Source of the DNA: a virus
Length of the DNA: 41,942 bases
IMG/VR virus record: IMGVR_UViG_3300047491_001328
Location: 1 to 41,942 of that record
Direction: 5' to 3' (one strand)
Below the pieces are notes generated by a model that was given only the letters and a program-made list of their open reading frames with translations, did no database searches and was not told where the DNA came from. Made by a program: the position numbers and the translations under genes. Shown piece after piece: positions 6,545 through 14,323 of the stretch; the stretch's first letter is position 1; every line of letters begins with the position of its first letter.

Positions 6545-6601
6545 GCGGTGACATCACACCGCACAATACCTAGATATCACATCTAGTATTTATACTTTTC
6601 G
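6545..6601 (-). promoter_or_regulatory. Promoter and two perfect hairpins before tRNA-Gln
   Basis: Minus-strand CGAAAAG-TATAAATA (6587-6601) is a strong BRE/TATA pair with a predicted start near 6565. A perfect 6-bp palindrome CTAGAT/ATCTAG (6570-6586) lies between TATA and start, an operator-like place. A second perfect 6-bp hairpin GCGGTG/CACCGC (6545-6562) would form the 5' leader, ending 3 nt before the tRNA acceptor. Confidence 0.65.
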
Positions 6602-6613
6602 GTATTATTTCAC

Positions 6614-7384
6614 TCACTCATCCAATTCCTCTTCTAGCATATCAGCAAAGTATCGTTTTGGTAATGGCGGTCTGTAAGGCATCTTTGGTATATATGCCAA
6701 AAAACCAGCATTATACGACTTCATTAATTCTGTTCGTGCGCGTTCGCGAATCTTATTGGGCTGAGAACAATCACTACACCACCCACCGGTAGAAGTAATA
6801 TCACATTTTCCATCCATGCTATCGTATTTACAACATGCTGGAATGCTTCTTGCGTGTTCCTCCGTCGCGACATCCTTCCAATAACTAATTTCCCTTAATA
6901 GTGATTGCTGAGAAGCACTAAGCCTACCGATAGTACGTTTTGACATACCATACAATCTTTCAAGTTCATCACACCGATTTTCGGCATCAGCCGCTCGCTG
7001 TCCCAGCTTCCTGTACCCATCGAGTTTTTCATTTGCCGCATTATTACACATCCACAAATATTTTTTCTCAAAATCATCTCGCTCAGCCTTTAGCTTAATC
7101 TTATCCCTAGCATGATCGCGAATCAAAATCCCATAGCGATCCTTCAACGAAACAACTCTATTTAACATTTCTTTATATGCATCAACACTTGCATTACAAT
7201 CCTCGACTTCTTCCTTTTTGTCACTAACTTCTTCCCTGAGCCTCTTAACCTCATCGAGCAATTCAAAAAAGCTCTTTTTGATACCCTCAGCATGAAACTC
7301 TTCAAACGGGATCATAGCATCGCCTGCATACGACTCTCTCCAAATCGATGCCAACTCATCTGCATTCTTTAATATGTCACTCAT
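6614..7384 (-). CDS. Coiled-coil protein with C-terminal cysteine cluster
   Basis: A 256-residue protein whose middle (about residues 35-165) is heptad-rich coiled coil with long runs of Lys/Glu/Leu. A cysteine cluster follows (ACCKYDSMDGKCDITS then WCSDCSQP), probably one metal site, and then a basic, proline-rich tail (PYRPPLPKRYF). A similar coiled-coil plus Cys layout is common in small phage proteins of unknown role. The start MSDILKN is chosen because it has GGAGG 10 nt upstream and overlaps the previous stop; an ATG seven codons earlier would overlap more. Confidence 0.6.
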   Translation of the reverse strand: MSDILKNADELASIWRESYAGDAMIPFEEFHAEGIKKSFFELLDEVKRLREEVSDKKEEVEDCNASVDAYKEMLNRVVSLKDRYGILIRDHARDKIKLKAERDDFEKKYLWMCNNAANEKLDGYRKLGQRAADAENRCDELERLYGMSKRTIGRLSASQQSLLREISYWKDVATEEHARSIPACCKYDSMDGKCDITSTGGWCSDCSQPNKIRERARTELMKSYNAGFLAYIPKMPYRPPLPKRYFADMLEEELDE

Positions 7385-7703
7385 TTTTCCGCTTCCTCCA
7401 TTCATCCCATACCGAATTTTCTTTTGAATCAGCTTCCCACCTAATGTCCATGATCATATCCCTAAATTCTTTTCCTTCATTCCAACATTCTTTACAAATG
7501 TAGGATGTCGGATAGTCGCCATCAAATGACGGAAAATTATCATCCAGATAAGAATTGTCATCTATACCATATCTACAACTTGGGCAGGTATCTTTTCCAC
7601 AGATACTACAACCTTGTGAATAATTTGTAGTACAACAGCCACACAAATCGCACGTCACGAATACATTTTCTGTTGTTTTGGTTTCACTTACAATTTTTCT
7701 CAT
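7377..7703 (-). CDS. Small zinc-binding protein, tandem paralogue A
   Basis: A 108-residue protein with a run of cysteine pairs: CDLCGCC, CSICGKDTCPSCRYG and later ICKECWNEG. This fits a two-zinc cross-brace like a shortened FYVE or double zinc ribbon. It is clearly a duplicate of the next gene upstream: both share CxxCGKDxCxxCRxGID, then PSFDGDYP/PSYSGDYP and ICKxCWN, and end in an acidic/basic WDEW or WEDW tail. The role is unknown; such cross-braces usually mediate protein or RNA contacts. The pair overlaps by 20 nt. Confidence 0.65.
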   Translation of the reverse strand: MRKIVSETKTTENVFVTCDLCGCCTTNYSQGCSICGKDTCPSCRYGIDDNSYLDDNFPSFDGDYPTSYICKECWNEGKEFRDMIMDIRWEADSKENSVWDEWRKRKNE

Positions 7704-8016
7704 TCTTCCAATCTTCCCAAAGTTTTTCTTCCATCTTCTCTGCTTGGTCTCTCACAGCCTGAATTTTTGAACGGTATCCAACACCATCATTCCAGCACTG
7801 CTTACAAATTCTATCGCTTGGATAGTCCCCACTATAGGATGGATACTTATTATTCAAATCGCAACAGTATGCATCTATACCGTGGCGGCATGCCTTGCAG
7901 ACATCTTTTCCACAAATCATGCAAGGCGTTGTGAAACACAACGACTCTGATCCACAATTATCACAAACGTAGATCGTGACCTCTTCTTCAACGGTTTTTG
8001 ACTCTTTTCTCATCAT
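7684..8016 (-). CDS. Small zinc-binding protein, tandem paralogue B
   Basis: A 110-residue duplicate of the downstream gene, with CDNCGS, CMICGKDVCKACRHGID and ICKQCWND, again predicting two zinc sites. It starts at ATG 8016 behind GGTGA and overlaps the stop of the gene before it by 4 nt. Conservation of the cysteines and of the DYP loop, with divergence elsewhere, indicates both copies are kept functional. Confidence 0.65.
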   Translation of the reverse strand: MMRKESKTVEEEVTIYVCDNCGSESLCFTTPCMICGKDVCKACRHGIDAYCCDLNNKYPSYSGDYPSDRICKQCWNDGVGYRSKIQAVRDQAEKMEEKLWEDWKNEKNCK

Positions 8017-8483
8017 TTGGCATCACCGGACTTTATATAGGCGTGATACTGATCCAAGATTTCTCCCTCAAGTTTTCCATACTCATCATACAACTTAGAC
8101 AATTTTTCGCGTTTTTCGAGCATAGATTTTAATTCGTCTGATAAGTTTTCCATGCAATTCTTGCACAATAAAATGTAACCAGCGCAATTCTCACCAAAAT
8201 CCTCACTAATAGACATCAATTTTTTTATACAATCATCACAAAACATACCATGACATTGGGCACATTTTCCTCCAAAATATGAAACCGTGGTATAACTATT
8301 AAACATATTAACGGGACTACGCCTTCCGGTTTCTTTATGAAAAGATATGGTATTTTCGAGTTCAACATATTCGGAAAGAGGACGTTCACACGCATCACAG
8401 CAGTTATAACTGCCGATTTTAGTCTCTTCACCAATCTTCTCACTTCTAAAAATTGGAGTTTTGTACTCCATTTCTTTTTTCAT
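8013..8483 (-). CDS. Zinc-binding cross-brace protein with coiled-coil tail
   Basis: A 156-residue protein with CDACERP, then CAQCHGMFCDDC and LLCKNCMEN, the same cysteine rhythm as the two following genes but with longer spacers. After residue 110 comes a charged helix (LKSMLEKREKLSKLYDEYGK). It is probably the longer cousin of that tandem pair. The ATGA overlaps on both sides show it is part of one transcript running from PolB. Function unknown. Confidence 0.6.
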   Translation of the reverse strand: MKKEMEYKTPIFRSEKIGEETKIGSYNCCDACERPLSEYVELENTISFHKETGRRSPVNMFNSYTTVSYFGGKCAQCHGMFCDDCIKKLMSISEDFGENCAGYILLCKNCMENLSDELKSMLEKREKLSKLYDEYGKLEGEILDQYHAYIKSGDAK

Positions 8484-8647
8484 TGATATCCCAATACCTT
8501 TTCGAGGTCATCAATCTCTTCGTGATGATCAATCATCCATCTCTCATTTTCAGGCCCATCGCTTACTATTAACCCGTGTTCACTGACTAACGTATGCAAT
8601 ATAATTTCCAATGTTTCCTGCTTGATTTCTACCATTCCATTAACCAT
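8480..8647 (-). CDS. Small acidic protein of unknown function
   Basis: A 55-residue protein, MVNGMVEIKQETLEII and so on, with an acidic C-terminal half (HHEEIDDLEKVLGYQ). The start at 8647 has GAGGTG 8 nt upstream; an upstream in-frame ATG (8662) would overlap the previous gene. It sits in the run of small genes downstream of PolB. No family recognised. Confidence 0.5.
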   Translation of the reverse strand: MVNGMVEIKQETLEIILHTLVSEHGLIVSDGPENERWMIDHHEEIDDLEKVLGYQ

Positions 8648-8648
8648 T

Positions 8649-8855
8649 TTAATACACCTCATTACATAATTGATTTTCGTTCGTTATATCTGTAGCAAAC
8701 TTCTTTCTTCCCTTTTCGTAACAATGACCAAGTGCCGTGCCTGAAATTTTTACCCAATACAAACACACGCCACATTGACATCGATCTCCACCGAAGTCCT
8801 CTTTGTCACTTGATTTCATTGACATAAAAAAAATATTTTTAGATACCATATTCAT
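8649..8855 (-). CDS. Small cysteine-containing protein downstream of PolB
   Basis: Up to 68 residues with a CQCGVCLYW motif and two further cysteines (GHCYEKG, QLCNE), so a single metal site is likely. The ATG overlaps the PolB stop (ATGA). A second ATG two codons in is better placed for the GGGAT ribosome site, so the start may be 8849. This CxCxxC...C pattern occurs in small phage proteins, but no named family is recognised. Confidence 0.5.
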   Translation of the reverse strand: MNMVSKNIFFMSMKSSDKEDFGGDRCQCGVCLYWVKISGTALGHCYEKGRKKFATDITNENQLCNEVY

Positions 8856-11464
8856 CCCTTCTTTCTAAACATTGTAAACATGTCATCAATTGTCTTGCCC
8901 TTTGGTTCTTCCTTCTTTTTCATTGGTTGCCGTGGCCTCGCGACAGGCAAGGCCCCTGCAAAAGTAAAGACATTTCTTTCATGTTTTTTCCTTTCTCCTG
9001 TCATCATATTTATGTCTAACGCATTAAATATTCTCGCCAATGGCTTAATTATTTGCTTGGTTATATAGTAGTTGGTGTCAATAAGCCTATTGTTCTTCTT
9101 AATAAACTCAATCGTCTCTGCCCGCTCAGCAAAATCCTCTCTACCCCTAACAATGTAATAAGATATCCTATCACCGAATCCGGGAATCTGGTCCCCCCGT
9201 TTTTTCATCCTATCGATGAGTCTCATGTGTGCGGGCAGGTTCGTGTAGCCCTGCGAATCTTTATGATAGTTTCTTGTGAGGGCTAAATCATCAAGTAAAT
9301 CTGCGTCTAGATCTATGTTAAAGACCCGTAAACGAGAGATCACACCAAGGACGTATTGTGCAGCCTCAGAGGTTTTACCCTCTTTTAAGATCAAATCAAG
9401 ACACTTTCTCATGGTGTTGCCAGTGAGCCTACACCAATCCCTTCTCACAGTTTCGATTCCCTTCGCCTTAACTTTATCCTTTATTTCCCCATTTCGACCC
9501 TTCTCCAGAAGCCACATCGCATAACGTTTTTTTGCGAGGAACATTGCACGTCTTGCATACCCCTCATAGTTAAGTTTCATTGGGTATTTCATCGGCTTAG
9601 AAACTATTTCAGCTACTGTATTTCCTACTTTATCTATGTTGTCTAGAGTTATTTCTCCATCTGATGTAACTTCTACATAAGCAGAATCCGTGTCCGTATA
9701 TATAACATGAAAATTATATATGTTTTCGTTAACACGTAGATCTTTAATTCCTTCAATCGCATTTCTCACACCATCAATCGTTTGACGACCGTATGCAGTA
9801 ACCGCACTTGCGACAGTGAGGTTAAATAACCTTGATCTTTTATATCCACACCAACCGTATGCGCTGTTAATAACAATTTTGTAGGCATACTGGATACTAT
9901 CAAGGACTTGTTTTTTGTGCCCGTCTACTTCCAATTTCATTTGCTTTTTTGTCTCGATTCTCTTCTTCAAGACATCATCCAACATCTTTGGAAGTATTCC
10001 AGGGAGTATATCACTGTTAACAAATTTTCCACCATTTGGATCAACATGATATTTTCCATCAGGCACCTCTTCATCCATTATAACCGTAGTAGGACACAAA
10101 TTGTTTGAAATGACTACCGATGGGTATAGGCTCTGCATATCGGTTAATATCAGGTGATCATGAAGTCCTACCTCTGGCTGAGAAACGTAGGCCCCTTCAA
10201 ATTCTGACTCATCGTCATCATCGCCTTCAGAGAGTTGTGGCTTAAGGGCCATTACCCGATTTAAGCGGTTGTATCGCTGTAATAACATAAATTCAAGCAT
10301 TACCGACTGTCCACCAGAAACGACAGTCTGTAATAAAATCCCACTGATCTTTGATAATGCAATGTATTTTTCCAGCATCCCAAGATCAGTAAGCAGCATC
10401 ATACCCAATACGGCATCACGTCTCGAATATTTAACAAAGTCTGTGAATCTCTCGTCTTCAGCAAACCAATACTCCCTCATTTTTTTAGGTTCAACGTCGA
10501 GCTTTTCTAAATGCAGCAACTCCTTAGCGATGGTCTTCAACTTATAATTGTCAAGACTGAAGTTTTTCCTAACCATTGGCAACGTATCCACTACAGCTCT
10601 TCCTGCTATCGTAACATCAATCTTTATGCCCACATTTCTGATATACCAGTCTGAATGGTCCCGCCCAAAATCACACGCGAGCAAGTTTTTTCTCAGTCTT
10701 GTATCAATATATGGAAAGTCAAACTCGTTTATGTTAAATCCTGTAACAATGTCTGGATCATAATCAATGATTATATTTCGCATTGTTTTTAGCAATTCTT
10801 TTTCATTATTGACAGCAATAACATCTGAGCGATCACATTTTACCGGCTTCGCGATAATAACCAAATCTTTAATACCTTTATATCCCCGATTAAACGACAT
10901 ACTAACCAAGTTTATCGGATCTTTCTCAGACATAGGGAAACTTCCATCCTCCGGTGCAAGACATTCAATATCAATGCTCAATATTTTATACTCGGACTCC
11001 TCTGACTTATCCAATTTTTTTATTTCTTCTGCTCTTACCGTGCCTTTAGGAACATCAATCCAACTCATGCCGGTTATATCAGTGTCCGCTGAAAATCGAC
11101 TATTAAATAAAATATCGGCTTCATAAATATCGAGCACATAAGGATTGAATCTCAGTGTTTCGCGCATCGGTTTTACGTCTTTCGGAGACACCGCTGTAAC
11201 TTTAATCATTCTTGAAGGTTCTGATTGATACCCAATTGGTTGAAATCGAAGTACCTCTTCAAGGTATAACCCCTCGCTACTATCCATTATCCTCATAAAC
11301 ACGTCATCAAAGTGGTCTGGATGAGGGCGAACATAAAAATAGGGCTTGAATCCAACCACCGAAACTTTTTGGGATTTACCACTATCATCACATCCAAAAA
11401 TGTTTATGATTGGACTTCTATCATAATCGGATTTATAGTTTATGTCAAATACCTGCATCTTCAT
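8852..11464 (-). CDS. polB: Family B DNA polymerase with 3'-5' exonuclease
   Basis: An 870-residue replicative polymerase. The exonuclease motifs are SIDIE (Asp165/Glu167), NINEFDFPY (Asp249) and YSRRDAV (Asp350). The polymerase motifs are A TDMQSLYPS (Asp442), B NSAYGWCGYKRSR (about 533) and C YTDTDSAY (591-594), all intact, so both activities are expected. An acidic insert (SEGDDDDESE, about 412-421) precedes motif A. The last residues, KTIDDMF before the basic end, resemble a PIP box (QxxIxxFF) with Lys for Gln and Met for Phe, suggesting binding to host PCNA (inference). Length and motif order fit archaeal and archaeal-virus PolB enzymes. A cluster of small zinc-protein genes follows with 4-nt overlap. 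Confidence 0.97.
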   Translation of the reverse strand: MKMQVFDINYKSDYDRSPIINIFGCDDSGKSQKVSVVGFKPYFYVRPHPDHFDDVFMRIMDSSEGLYLEEVLRFQPIGYQSEPSRMIKVTAVSPKDVKPMRETLRFNPYVLDIYEADILFNSRFSADTDITGMSWIDVPKGTVRAEEIKKLDKSEESEYKILSIDIECLAPEDGSFPMSEKDPINLVSMSFNRGYKGIKDLVIIAKPVKCDRSDVIAVNNEKELLKTMRNIIIDYDPDIVTGFNINEFDFPYIDTRLRKNLLACDFGRDHSDWYIRNVGIKIDVTIAGRAVVDTLPMVRKNFSLDNYKLKTIAKELLHLEKLDVEPKKMREYWFAEDERFTDFVKYSRRDAVLGMMLLTDLGMLEKYIALSKISGILLQTVVSGGQSVMLEFMLLQRYNRLNRVMALKPQLSEGDDDDESEFEGAYVSQPEVGLHDHLILTDMQSLYPSVVISNNLCPTTVIMDEEVPDGKYHVDPNGGKFVNSDILPGILPKMLDDVLKKRIETKKQMKLEVDGHKKQVLDSIQYAYKIVINSAYGWCGYKRSRLFNLTVASAVTAYGRQTIDGVRNAIEGIKDLRVNENIYNFHVIYTDTDSAYVEVTSDGEITLDNIDKVGNTVAEIVSKPMKYPMKLNYEGYARRAMFLAKKRYAMWLLEKGRNGEIKDKVKAKGIETVRRDWCRLTGNTMRKCLDLILKEGKTSEAAQYVLGVISRLRVFNIDLDADLLDDLALTRNYHKDSQGYTNLPAHMRLIDRMKKRGDQIPGFGDRISYYIVRGREDFAERAETIEFIKKNNRLIDTNYYITKQIIKPLARIFNALDINMMTGERKKHERNVFTFAGALPVARPRQPMKKKEEPKGKTIDDMFTMFRKKG

Positions 11465-11475
11465 GAAAAAAACAC

Positions 11476-11760
11476 CTATCTATCAGGCAGTGCCCACCAC
11501 CATCTAACCAAATGCTCAGGGACTGATGTATATCCCCACCACCCAACTCCTTCCTCATCTGGAATACATGCGACATGCCAACCTATCTGATCACTCCTTC
11601 CCTCTTCAAACGGGCTGCGCCAACCTTCAACCTCGGAACGCCTCACCTTATCTAGCGTGCAATCCAAACATAAAATATCAGGGTAGAAACATCCATATTC
11701 TCGCCATAATTTAACGTCTGTTTTTCCACATTTTTCACATTTATACTCTCTTCTTGCCAC
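11476..11760 (-). CDS. Small zinc-ribbon, tryptophan-rich protein
   Basis: A 94-residue protein with an N-terminal ribbon (CEKCGK...CLDC, residues 8-33) and a C-terminal half unusually rich in Trp and Gly (GVGWWGYTS, RWWWALP), typical of a small protein-interaction or sugar-binding fold rather than a membrane segment. It overlaps the end of the kinase gene and ends 11 nt before PolB, so it probably belongs to the same transcript. Function unknown. Confidence 0.55.
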   Translation of the reverse strand: MARREYKCEKCGKTDVKLWREYGCFYPDILCLDCTLDKVRRSEVEGWRSPFEEGRSDQIGWHVACIPDEEGVGWWGYTSVPEHLVRWWWALPDR

Positions 11761-12373
11761 TTTTCATCCCATCCAATATGTCGCATATAACATTATCAAT
11801 TGACTGGTTTCCATCGACGATCAGCACAGGGTTAAATAGCCCACTACGACCGGTTATACGATTATTAACATTTCTTATTGCAGAATCCAGATACGATTCA
11901 TTGCAATTTTGTTCAAAGGAACGTCCTCTCTTTTTTATTCGATCCATTAACGTCTCCGTTGTACAATTTAGATATATAAACTTATCAGGTTTTGGTGTCA
12001 ACTGTGAAATAAATTCATCGTACAAATTATTCAACAAATTATATTCAGTTAGTGATAAAAATCCGTCCTCATACATGGCCGGAATGAACACCCCGATACA
12101 TGTTTGGATGGGGGAATCACATATAGTGCTTCCTGCAAAATCGCGAATTTGTTTGTGTTGACGAGCCTTCTCCAGTAAAAACCAAACCTCTGTTTCCAGC
12201 GCCCAATTCGCAGGATCTTGATAAAAGGCTTCCAATGTCGGGCATCCCTCGAAGCTCTCTTCGAAAAACGTATAACCCAATTCGTTCGCGATCTTTTTCC
12301 CGATAGTGGTTTTTCCACTTGCCATCATGCCGATGATTGCGATATCCTCTTTATCCTTCAAATTTATCACCAA
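11741..12373 (-). CDS. Deoxynucleoside kinase
   Basis: A 210-residue P-loop kinase: GMMASGKT (residues 15-22), then NWALETEVWFLLEKARQ, ICDSPIQTCIGVF (the DRS-like substrate motif) and the lid KKRGRSFEQNCNESYL. This order is that of the dNK/dGK/dCK family, which phosphorylates salvaged deoxynucleosides to dNMPs; the specific base is not readable. Together with Dcd/Dut and NrdD elsewhere in the window it secures dNTP supply. The start is uncertain: TTG (12373), GTG (12370) and a TTG at 12361 are all possible, the last with GGTGA 5 nt upstream. It has its own promoter (12425-12440), divergent from the plus-strand operon. Confidence 0.85.
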   Translation of the reverse strand: MVINLKDKEDIAIIGMMASGKTTIGKKIANELGYTFFEESFEGCPTLEAFYQDPANWALETEVWFLLEKARQHKQIRDFAGSTICDSPIQTCIGVFIPAMYEDGFLSLTEYNLLNNLYDEFISQLTPKPDKFIYLNCTTETLMDRIKKRGRSFEQNCNESYLDSAIRNVNNRITGRSGLFNPVLIVDGNQSIDNVICDILDGMKSGKKRV

Positions 12374-12424
12374 ACTAAAATAGTTTGCCGCATGTAATGC
12401 AGCAAATGATATATGATAGCAGTA

Positions 12425-12440
12425 CTATTTAACGGTTTCG
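12425..12440 (-). promoter_or_regulatory. BRE/TATA promoter for the kinase-PolB operon
   Basis: Minus-strand CGAAACCG-TTAAATAG; predicted start near 12403, about 30 nt before the kinase gene. It heads the long operon through PolB to at least the coiled-coil gene. Confidence 0.6.
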
Positions 12441-12458
12441 GTTAATATCACCAATAAG

Positions 12459-12483
12459 CTTTTATACTCCCATCCCTTATGGG
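12459..12483 (+). promoter_or_regulatory. Plus-strand TATA box with operator-like palindrome
   Basis: CTTTTATAC (12459-12467) preceded by CCAATAAG is followed at once by CCCAT-CCCTT-ATGGG (12469-12483), a 5-bp inverted repeat. The predicted start is near 12490, with AAGGTG before ATG 12505. The palindrome is well placed for a repressor. It is the only clear plus-strand promoter in the window. Confidence 0.5.
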
Positions 12484-12504
12484 TAGTCCGAAGGTGTTTC
12501 AAAG

Positions 12505-12828
12505 ATGAGGAGATTTTTCTTAGACGTGAATCGAGAGCCAATAATGGAAGCCCTTAAAGAAGCATCTGACATCTGGAGGGCAAGAGGCAAGGGCATTGAA
12601 GTATCAAAGAGATGTCCGGTGTGCGAGGTCATGGAAAAACTCGCTTCTGAGGATGATTCATGTTTCCAATGCCCGATTAGCAGACGAAATATGAATCTTG
12701 GTTGCCCTGAAATAATATTGGGACACCGAGAACTAACTGATGGTCTGGATAAAATGGTGTCAGCAAATGCTATCGCTGACTTCATTGATCAAGTAAGTTC
12801 GTTCTTCTTTAATAAAAATAAGGAGTAA
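12505..12828 (+). CDS. Plus-strand cysteine-motif protein of unknown function
   Basis: A 107-residue protein with CPVCEV (about residue 37) and, 15 residues on, CFQCPI, forming one plausible zinc site, then a helical C-terminal half. It reads against almost every other gene in the window, from its own promoter divergent from the kinase-PolB promoter. That position is typical of a regulator or an independently timed gene, but no DNA-binding motif is clear. Ribosome site AAGGTG lies 8 nt upstream. A second small gene follows 4 nt after the stop. Confidence 0.65.
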   Translation: MRRFFLDVNREPIMEALKEASDIWRARGKGIEVSKRCPVCEVMEKLASEDDSCFQCPISRRNMNLGCPEIILGHRELTDGLDKMVSANAIADFIDQVSSFFFNKNKE

Positions 12829-12832
12829 TAAA

Positions 12833-12982
12833 ATGGAACTAACACAACCTTTTTCTGAAGTATCCGATATGATGGCAGGCGAAGTTACAGCATATCGAGG
12901 ATATGGGTGCCCACTGGTGGCATGTCGCGGCGATTGTTCAACTTGCGATATAAAAACGGCAATATCGTCAAGACCAAGATAA
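12833..12982 (+). CDS. Small tetracysteine protein (49 aa)
   Basis: Starts at ATG 12833 behind AGGAG and encodes 49 residues. The core YGCPLVACRGDCSTCD has spacing C-x4-C-x3-C-x2-C, enough for one zinc or Fe-S site. It is the second gene of the only plus-strand operon, directly after another cysteine-motif protein. A comparable cysteine-rich miniprotein is encoded at 27065-27238. No named family recognised. Confidence 0.6.
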   Translation: MELTQPFSEVSDMMAGEVTAYRGYGCPLVACRGDCSTCDIKTAISSRPR

Positions 12983-13010
12983 AAATCAAAAAAAATATTT
13001 TTTATTTCAT
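12983..13010. terminator. A/T-run bidirectional terminator
   Basis: Between the convergent ends of the plus operon (12982) and the HD gene (13002) lies an A8-T-A-T6 palindromic stretch that yields a T-run in both directions, the form expected of an archaeal intrinsic terminator. Confidence 0.5.
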
Positions 13011-13448
13011 ATTGTAGGCATCGAGTATTGCCCTCGCTCCTAAATACTTTTTCACGAGCCTGTCATAAGTATCCTTTGGCAGACCTTTGAGCCTTTTCTC
13101 TGAGCTATTGTGCTTGATGTCCGCATATTTAACATTTATTGCTATGCTGTTTCCAGATTTCCCAATGTTTGCGATATAATCAAGATATCTTTCACCTTTT
13201 TTGTGTGTGAGAAGGGTCAGAGCCTCGGCTTCATACTCGCTTAGCTTGAATGCATCCGTCAAGAACTTGATAGAGATACCAAGATCTTCCGGAATGTCAT
13301 GCAAAGCACCAACTACCCTCTCAGGCTCCGTGTCTAAACTCATCATGACTTTTAGAGAGTGAAAAGACTTAGGGCTCGTCCCTAACTTATCGGTCTCCCC
13401 ACGGAACATATCAATTACAAAGAACATCGCATTATCGAGTCTTGTCAT
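13002..13448 (-). CDS. HD-domain phosphohydrolase (SpoT/Mesh1-like)
   Basis: A 148-residue protein carrying the HD metal-site series FHSLKV (His), LHDIPED (His-Asp) and KYADIKHN (Asp), in the arrangement of the RelA/SpoT hydrolase and MESH1 families. It could hydrolyse alarmone-like or other nucleotides; the substrate is inference. The start MTRLDN at 13448 overlaps the stop of the membrane-peptide gene by ATGA and has GGTGA 8 nt upstream. A GTG 21 codons earlier would run through that gene. Last of a three-gene unit with PspA-like and membrane proteins. Confidence 0.75.
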   Translation of the reverse strand: MTRLDNAMFFVIDMFRGETDKLGTSPKSFHSLKVMMSLDTEPERVVGALHDIPEDLGISIKFLTDAFKLSEYEAEALTLLTHKKGERYLDYIANIGKSGNSIAINVKYADIKHNSSEKRLKGLPKDTYDRLVKKYLGARAILDAYNMK

Positions 13449-13606
13449 TTTCTTGTCACCATCCATGCAAACCCTACTAATATAACTCCTACTATAAGAA
13501 GGATTTGCCACGGAAGTACAATAACGAATACTGCGTGACTAATTAAATATATCAAAAATAATAAAAGTGTAGCAATGGCCACATTCACGAACGTAAAGTA
13601 TGACAT
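13445..13606 (-). CDS. Small two-helix membrane protein (53 aa)
   Basis: A 53-residue protein with two hydrophobic helices (around residues 8-22 and 26-48) separated by a short turn containing His, ending in MVTRK. It is placed between the PspA-like gene (stop 13609) and the HD hydrolase, whose ATG overlaps its TGA. In bacteria PspA works with small membrane proteins (PspB/PspC), so it may be the membrane partner of the PspA-like protein; this is inference from context only. Confidence 0.65.
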   Translation of the reverse strand: MSYFTFVNVAIATLLLFLIYLISHAVFVIVLPWQILLIVGVILVGFAWMVTRK

Positions 13607-13608
13607 TC

Positions 13609-14274
13609 TTATTCAGCTCCTACTTTTGATTTGAGTTCGTTGAACTCCTTCGTTACTTGGGCAGTTTCCGCTGCATAAACGTCTCCGAGTACATTGTCCA
13701 ATACACCCTTCTGAACCAACTCTTGAATTGCTTTAGATTTAAGGTCAAGCTCTTCAATCTCCGCTTCGATATCGCGAATCGCATTATTGATATCGGGGCC
13801 ATCACTTATACCAGTTACACTTTCGTTTATTCCGACACTGGCCTTACTCATATCATATTTTACAGATAATACACTTTTTTTCGCCTTCAGCACTTCAATT
13901 TTTGTTTGGATCTTACTATCGTTTATGAGAAACCGGTCCTCACATTTCCCAATTTCTTTTAAAGACTCATCTATTGAATTTACTTGCGATTGCAGAACCA
14001 ACTTATCTGCAATATAAGCCTTCGCGACATCATCTTTTCCCGTATCTACTGCGATTTTTGCTTTCCCTTCAAGCTGTAATATTTTTCCTTTGAGACTGCT
14101 TTTTGTACTTTCTAAATTTACCTTTGATTCAGTAAAACCATCGAGTGATTCTAAAACCTTTAATCTCATTTCTAATAGTCGTTCATAAGCCAAATCGAGT
14201 TTTTCGACTGGCGTCAACTCCTTTTCCTCTTCAGAAAAAATATTAGATGCGAATTCTCTTAGTTTTCCAAACAT
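13609..14274 (-). CDS. PspA/Vipp1 (IM30)-family membrane-remodelling protein
   Basis: A 221-residue, almost wholly helical protein. The N-terminus MFGKLREFASNIF is an amphipathic helix, as in PspA, which uses it to bind stressed membranes. The central coiled coil includes AVDTGKDDVAKAYIADKLVL, the characteristic segment of the family (GREDLAR-type), and a GPDINNAIRDIEAEIEEL region matches its later helices. PspA, Vipp1 and ESCRT-III are one superfamily that assembles rods on membranes. In an archaeal virus it could counter membrane damage, aid egress or reshape the envelope (inference). It has its own promoter at 14306-14320. Confidence 0.8.
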   Translation of the reverse strand: MFGKLREFASNIFSEEEKELTPVEKLDLAYERLLEMRLKVLESLDGFTESKVNLESTKSSLKGKILQLEGKAKIAVDTGKDDVAKAYIADKLVLQSQVNSIDESLKEIGKCEDRFLINDSKIQTKIEVLKAKKSVLSVKYDMSKASVGINESVTGISDGPDINNAIRDIEAEIEELDLKSKAIQELVQKGVLDNVLGDVYAAETAQVTKEFNELKSKVGAE

Positions 14275-14305
14275 GTATATCCCAAATGTTTATGAACACA
14301 CCAAA

Positions 14306-14320
14306 TATAAATACCTTTCG
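14306..14320 (-). promoter_or_regulatory. BRE/TATA promoter for the PspA-like operon
   Basis: Minus-strand CGAAAGG-TATTTATA, 32 nt before ATG 14274, predicts a leader shorter than 10 nt. Confidence 0.65.
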
Positions 14321-14323
14321 CAA

